From an uncultured Ignavibacteriota bacterium (GTDB taxonomy: Bacteria > Bacteroidota > Ignavibacteria > UBA10030 > UBA8401), in contig CAIOTF010000002.1 of the NCBI GenBank assembly GCA_903861125.1, positions 1 through 46,277 on the forward strand: 46,277 nt of DNA, written 5' to 3'. Shown piece after piece: positions 43,501 to 46,277 of the stretch. Position numbers and translations under genes: made by a program. The notes under the pieces were generated by a model. That model was not told the origin of the DNA. It did not search any database and was given only the letters and a program-made list of their open reading frames with translations. Within the stretch, counting starts at the first letter, position 1; the number at the start of each line of letters is the position of its first letter.

Positions 43501-43905
43501 AGCTGTGTCGGAATAGGAAGATGTTTCCAATTCCCTGTCTAACTTATGGAAATTTGTATAGAGGAGATGTTCGGGTGGCCGAGTATTTTGTAGATAGCAG
43601 AATTGACATTCGTATGCACACATCCAAGATGTATTTAATACTGTAACAAAGTGTTCGACAATGTCTCCGGGAGAATCAAACGTTCTTATGAAATCCTCAA
43701 CCCGTTCACCGATAATGACGGTTTCTTTTGAGTAATCAAATTTCCCTTTGGGATCTAGACCGGCAGGATATCTATAATTCCCGTTGAGATAATTTATTTC
43801 GACATTGGGATTATATTTCTTAATGTTTTCGATAATGAGTTTCGTTCGAGGGGCGAGATGACACTCTTTTTTTACGAAAACTCGCTTGGGGATGAAAAGT
43901 GCCAT
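40579..43905 (-). CDS. Radical SAM (spore-photoproduct-lyase-like) / MCM-like AAA+ ATPase fusion
   Basis: 1108 aa. Residues about 1-430 are SPL-like radical SAM: C96-x3-C100-x2-C103 (CAYECQFCYLQ), then YEPGTATLEERIE (297-309), close to EPGTSPLDKRIE of spore photoproduct lyase. An acidic linker (about 455-510) follows, then a beta-rich segment (about 530-690) that may be an OB fold. An MCM-type AAA+ domain covers about 695-900: Walker A GPPNVGKG (756-763), a Walker B-like VAIQDFHEV (813-821), a sensor-1-like N863, and the arginine-finger motif SRFD (888-891). A winged helix closes the protein (about 1045-1100). It suggests an ATP-driven DNA translocase coupled to radical chemistry on DNA, perhaps lesion repair. 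AT-rich codon use suggests transfer. The ATG at 43905 has AAGGAT about 9 bases upstream. Confidence 0.85.
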   Translation of the reverse strand: MALFIPKRVFVKKECHLAPRTKLIIENIKKYNPNVEINYLNGNYRYPAGLDPKGKFDYSKETVIIGERVEDFIRTFDSPGDIVEHFVTVLNTSWMCAYECQFCYLQNTRPPEHLLYTNFHKLDRELETSSYSDTANLTMWSLLSFAARRQFVKLPEYFMETSDWLRAHFVDARINSDEKAIRSLFGKQKNIYKRLDVKAYGVSEDQFIVDRERMEYLYWQNKKFPLWLNASEFQDPAAVEHLTGSIEHLLKLLPKFKELRIKIRTRSNNFDVLTRYPLFNRVQALIDIDPQTIIDRYEPGTATLEERIELLQRLQTVDGLALRIILEPVFYYKDWDKEYIEMLQKVFSKVNAERIELVTIGFPRYRAQLRDTIKMHYPGTTLFAPEQNLQEPESVFDARYRYSYERRIEMFKIIKGELDRHKIKNVVLNSENPRLWDMVGFDKMAPIRESVYQYSDEEMATTEIVNETNNAQPENENSDEDDMINSLEYQSAYSFIQNEEEEIDDIKFDQAEKYLTSVVEFGEEGLDELKWTTMFSIRISEALNGKQTWMPIKLVGFLSTVEQPAPLEINGVDVSLVHLKLTDLDDDTIDCLRIPYDNIQPYLDQKKTSRRLFSLLGTIVAVNTAKNKSKHVFRFYIKKISNIVSADDLIPYRPYKLELMPVLIHPNKVVGKNKVQIHIDQPFLLISKIKNDALNKGINENQIIQHIKDKLATELKIKGLGGVAHQLGMAIEFAILQSISQDREDYSYKLHSLIIGPPNVGKGFIPRIAKILNPIFDELPSNSPKLTSAGLVAKVIKGKSIPGVFPNTSGGTVAIQDFHEVRGNKRKELFSIFSKMMEDGEVLDKTSGNTVHEAIVSLHLDTNRYSQVYRDQEFNSFQDLNVPMNILSRFDFIMEIPKDAERQKEISLAIAGAKKLGNRSSQKSLPDWARELKMIIAFLRTQYDNVNISEEVGNYIKQKLDAAIKPYEGKQYFADNFEDMQNRVSFSVYKFVKAIACANMQIEVSKEHVDYAFQFIDEKIKFIAGIDPDPNEEHVSAIVSGDDPTSRKDMIAKEFNKKEFTTQEVLSFIKPKMTREIDERTIRRDLTEMGAKIIKKGVWSFIPQSKKR

Positions 43906-43925
43906 TGAGATTTATCCTTATAGAA

Positions 43926-43968
43926 TAAAAAATCCGCAGTTCGACACATCTATGCCATCCCTGCGGAT
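43926..43968 (-). terminator. Terminator or attenuator in the leader of the radical SAM-MCM gene
   Basis: ATCCGCAG (43932-43939) pairs with CTGCGGAT (43961-43968) across a 21-base loop. On the minus strand TTTTTATTC follows, about 20 bases before the ATG at 43905. It is either the end of an upstream transcript or a leader attenuator of the fusion gene. Confidence 0.55.
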
Positions 43969-44288
43969 CCAATTCATTTGAAATGTAGTCTATTTTATTC
44001 CTTATATCAAACGGCTTTATGGCATCAAATAATTTCTAAAAATAAAAAACGCCGAAGAGACCAAAAAAATAAAAATATAAAAAATCTGTAGAAACTCGGT
44101 GTCATCCAGGATTCGGTTTCGATGGCGGGCTATATCGATATTGCGGTTACGTGCGATGGCACCACGTATGGCTTAAACGGTTGAGGCTCTTTTACGGGTC
44201 CTCTTTTGGGTCCCATATTTCATCTGCAGTAGTTTTTGTTCCCAGTTGTATTTAGAATTCTCAACACTCAAAACTTTTGCGCGTCGGC
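43969..44288. other. Intergenic stretch between the fusion gene and the cassette-like gene
   Basis: No intact gene. On the minus strand a short frame (about 44267-44180) reads SKYNWEQKLLQMKYGTQKR and stops soon after; it could be the tail of a degraded gene or a tiny ORF. Poly-A runs around 44041-44090 are notable but unexplained. Confidence 0.3.
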
Positions 44289-44326
44289 GGTTGCAACGTC
44301 TGCTTGAGCGACTGGTTAGGTTGCAA
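44289..44326 (-). other. attC-like inverted sequence downstream of the orphan gene
   Basis: On the minus strand, 12 bases after the stop of the 181-aa gene: TTGCAACCTAACCAGTCGCT, then CAAGCAGACGTTGCAACC. ACCTAAC (44321-44315) fits the integron R'' consensus RYYYAAC. It is an imperfect inverted copy of 44892-44930. The matching second half expected of a full attC was not found. Confidence 0.4.
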
Positions 44327-44337
44327 GTAATCAGTTT

Positions 44338-44883
44338 TTATTTAATTTGTTTTACACTGTTGACAATTTTCCAATACATATCTTCAACGAGAGGTAATGA
44401 TTTGTCAAAATGAAAAATGAATAAGGCGTTATTGCCAAGATTATTTGGAAGGTCAATAGCATAAAATGGGCCGATAGTATATTTCGAATTAAACGAATCA
44501 ACATGTCTCATATATATTCTTGCAACTTTTAGCCCATTTTGATTCTTCGTAACAATTACGCTATCAATATCTTCACACCAACTTTCGCTATCTGGACCAA
44601 CTCCTTCGCACTCTCTAATTATTGATTGTTTTGCCGCAGCGATAAGTCCATCCTCAAAGTATTCAATCACCGTTCCTTCGAGGATAAACTTATTATCCAT
44701 TTTCCCTCTAAATGTAAATCTATCACCCTTGTTGTCTTTCTCAATATTATTTATAGTTGAATCATACCCAACATTAAACTGATGCTTAACATTTTTATAT
44801 AGCTTATTAATTTGATATTGAGATAAGCAAATGTTTACAAATAGAAAGACAATTGCATTTAATTGAATGAGTTTAGATATCAT
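44338..44883 (-). CDS. Exported orphan protein in a cassette-like setting
   Basis: 181 aa. A signal peptide (about 1-21, ending FVNICLSQ) precedes a domain I do not recognise (KGDRFTFRGKMDNKFILEGT, then two Cys in IIRECEG and SWCEDI that may pair, and YTIGPFYAIDLPNN). The gene is flanked by inverted attC-like sequences 9 and 12 bases from its ends and has almost no leader or trailer, as expected for an integron-type gene cassette. No promoter is obvious. Function unknown. Confidence 0.6.
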   Translation of the reverse strand: MISKLIQLNAIVFLFVNICLSQYQINKLYKNVKHQFNVGYDSTINNIEKDNKGDRFTFRGKMDNKFILEGTVIEYFEDGLIAAAKQSIIRECEGVGPDSESWCEDIDSVIVTKNQNGLKVARIYMRHVDSFNSKYTIGPFYAIDLPNNLGNNALFIFHFDKSLPLVEDMYWKIVNSVKQIK

Positions 44884-44891
44884 GGTTATTA

Positions 44892-44930
44892 TTGCAACCT
44901 AACGGACTGGAGTAAGCTGCGTTGCAACGT
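44892..44930 (-). other. attC-like inverted sequence upstream of the orphan gene
   Basis: On the minus strand this reads ACGTTGCAACGCAGCTTACT, CCAGTCCGTTAGGTTGCAA and then the start of the 181-aa gene 8 bases on. GTTAGGT (44903-44897) fits the integron R' consensus GTTRRRY. It is an imperfect inverted match to 44289-44326. The IS3-family element begins 33 bases further right and may have cut off the rest of the site. Confidence 0.4.
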
Positions 44931-45032
44931 TCCAGCACGCCGGGAAACTGCTGATTGATGAGCTGTACCCCAAAAACTGGACAGGTATCTTAGGTGGAAA
45001 ATATGTAACCTTTCACCAAAGGAGATCCAGCA

Positions 45033-45305
45033 ATGAAGAGAATCCGTCGAACGCATAGTGCAGCATTTAAGACAAAAATAGCATTGGAATCATTAAAAGA
45101 GGACCGCACTATTGCGGAACTTGCCTCTGAATATAAAGTCCACCCGAATCAAATCACGAAGTGGAAGAAACATTTGCAAGAGCACATGGCCGATATTTTT
45201 ACCAGCGGCTACGGTAAAGATGAAAATGATACTGTTATCTCGAGCCTGTACGAAGAGATCGGCCGATTGAAGGTCGAACTCGATTATCTAAAAAAAAGAG
45301 TCTGA
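45033..45305 (+). CDS. IS3-family transposase, OrfA
   Basis: 90 aa. A helix-turn-helix (RTHSAAFKTKIALESLKEDR, then IAELASEYKVHPNQITKWKK) binds the element ends, followed by a leucine-zipper-like helix (YEEIGRLKVELDYLKKRV). AAAGGAG lies about 7 bases before the ATG. It ends 2 bases before OrfB, and the frame upstream of its stop carries an A-run suited to frameshifting into OrfB. Confidence 0.95.
   Translation: MKRIRRTHSAAFKTKIALESLKEDRTIAELASEYKVHPNQITKWKKHLQEHMADIFTSGYGKDENDTVISSLYEEIGRLKVELDYLKKRV
45290..45297 (+). promoter_or_regulatory. Probable -1 frameshift site
   Basis: Eight A followed by G near the end of orfA. OrfB lies in the -1 frame relative to OrfA, so slippage here would give the OrfAB fusion transposase, as in other IS3 elements. 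Confidence 0.7.
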
Positions 45306-45307
45306 CG

Positions 45308-46159
45308 ATGTCCCTTGATGATCGCCGAGCATGTATCGATGGAAACAATAATCAAATAAGTATCAGACGGCAATGTGAACTTATTGGTCTGTCGCGTTCG
45401 AGCCGGTATTACAAAGCTGTTGCCGTCGATACGGTAACGCTGGCGCTCATGAATGCGATTGATCGGAAATATACCGAGATACCGTTTTATGGTATCCTTA
45501 AAATGACTTTAGCGATGAATAAACAAGGTTTCAGCGTTAACCATAAAAAGATTGCACGACTGATGCGCTTCATGGGTATTCATGCAATCTATGCTGAACC
45601 AAAACTGAGTATTCCAGGCCGTAATCATGAGATTTATCCATATTTGTTGACGAACGTTGCAATTACTTCTGCGAATCATGTTTGGAGCACCGATATCACC
45701 TATATACCGATGATCAAAGGATTTATGTATTGCGTCGCCGTGATCGATTGGTACAGCCGCTATGTGTTGGCGTGGAACATTTCAAATACTCAGGACGCAG
45801 ATTTTTGTGTCAGTGTTCTCAATGAAGCCTTACGTTCTGAAACGCCAAAAATATTCAACACTGATCAAGGTTCACAATTTACGAGTTCAACGTTCATAGA
45901 ACGGCTTCAGGCTTCACACATCAGCATTAGCATGGACGGACGAGGCAGAGCACTGGACAATGTCTTCATCGAACGATTGTGGAGAAGCTTGAAATATGAA
46001 GATTTATATCTCCACGATTATTCGAATGCTACTGCACTACGAAACGGTATGACGAAATACTTTGAGTTTTATAATCACCGGCGGTACCACCAATCTTTGA
46101 ATAACCTAACTCCGGCAGAGGTGTACTTCAACAGACCCTCTGGAACACCAACTTTATGA
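45308..46159 (+). CDS. IS3-family transposase, OrfB (DDE integrase)
   Basis: 283 aa. After an HTH_21-like N-terminal region (YGILKMTLAMNKQGFSVNHK, KIARLMRFMGI), the rve catalytic core shows the DDE triad: D in WSTDITYIPM, D in FNTDQGSQFTS, and E in FIERLWRSLKYE. The C-terminal HRRYHQSLNNLTPAEVYF is typical. The gene is full length and looks intact, so the element may be active. Confidence 0.95.
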   Translation: MSLDDRRACIDGNNNQISIRRQCELIGLSRSSRYYKAVAVDTVTLALMNAIDRKYTEIPFYGILKMTLAMNKQGFSVNHKKIARLMRFMGIHAIYAEPKLSIPGRNHEIYPYLLTNVAITSANHVWSTDITYIPMIKGFMYCVAVIDWYSRYVLAWNISNTQDADFCVSVLNEALRSETPKIFNTDQGSQFTSSTFIERLQASHISISMDGRGRALDNVFIERLWRSLKYEDLYLHDYSNATALRNGMTKYFEFYNHRRYHQSLNNLTPAEVYFNRPSGTPTL

Positions 46160-46277
46160 AAAGAACACTTTTTAAAAAACTATTTTCAAAGAACGACCTT
46201 GACTACAGTATTACTTAACGATACATTGTCCACCTTAACTTTCACCTAAAACTGTCCAGTCAATGGGGTACACCTGA

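Larger units (their letters stand above)
44964..46272 (+). mobile_element. Complete IS3-family insertion sequence
   Basis: 1309 bp with imperfect terminal inverted repeats. The left end starts TGTACCCCAAAAACTGGACA and the right end, reversed, starts TGTACCCCATTGACTGGACA; both continue to TTAGGTG. The ends are TG...CA, as in IS3 elements. It encodes two overlapping-frame genes. No matching short target duplication is visible (AGC left, CCT right), so it may have recombined or the repeat may extend slightly further. Confidence 0.9.

Noticed and set aside
40579-43905. CRISPR or restriction system around the fusion gene
   Set aside because: No repeat-spacer array, Cas protein, methyltransferase or restriction-nuclease motif is present; the four octamers are contiguous without spacers.
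44959-46277. Extending the IS ends to the last base of the window
   Set aside because: The bases outside TGTACCCC match only partly (TGAGC against TCAGG), and TGT...ACA already gives the expected TG...CA ends.

Overview
The window looks like chromosomal DNA of a Gram-negative bacterium of the Fibrobacterota-Chlorobiota-Bacteroidota (FCB) group. Secreted proteins carry a type IX secretion (T9SS) C-terminal domain with the NYPNPFNPST / NFPNPFNPST signature, which is typical of Ignavibacteria, Kryptonia and related lineages. There is also a PorV-like outer-membrane protein, a TonB receptor with a carboxypeptidase-regulatory N-domain, and several secreted peptidases. The assignment to an Ignavibacteria-like lineage is an inference; no rRNA gene is present.

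Region 1 (1-5659) is regulatory: a PAS protein with a Cys-rich tail, a NarL-type response regulator with a small membrane protein, and a divergent 850-residue membrane-anchored regulator that joins an external LamG/Kelch-like sensor to a cytoplasmic SARP-type DNA-binding domain. Region 2 (5879-29889) is a long run of minus-strand genes for peptide and amino-acid scavenging: a HEAT/serine-hydrolase fusion, a D-cysteine desulfhydrase-like PLP enzyme, a C45 acylase-like protein, a saccharopine-dehydrogenase-like enzyme, an N-acylamino-acid racemase/OSBS enzyme, an M14 carboxypeptidase, a PorV / T9SS-protein / TonB trio, an RpiR regulator, another T9SS protein, a YfcC-type permease, a cyanophycinase, an M20 peptidase, and a pair of M16 proteases. 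Together they suggest extracellular breakdown, outer-membrane uptake, inner-membrane transport and intracellular processing of peptides, possibly including unusual or D-amino-acid-containing ones. Region 3 (30552-38515) holds mostly plus-strand single genes: a membrane protein, two c-type cytochrome genes, bifunctional FtcD, a T9SS-secreted esterase and an NAD(P)-binding NmrA-like protein. Small HTH-protein genes and decayed relatives lie between them.

Region 4 (38580-46277) is accessory. It has a GIY-YIG nuclease, a strongly palindromic stretch, what reads as a tRNA-Asn relic split in its T-loop by a palindrome, and a small HTH gene. Next comes an AT-rich two-gene module whose main product (1108 aa) fuses a spore-photoproduct-lyase-like radical SAM domain to an MCM-like AAA+ ATPase with a C-terminal winged helix. 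Its neighbour encodes an unknown helical protein and is preceded by four tandem 8-bp repeats. After that, a secreted orphan gene lies between two inverted attC-like sequences, and a complete IS3-family element follows. The radical SAM-MCM fusion is the strongest candidate for an undescribed system.
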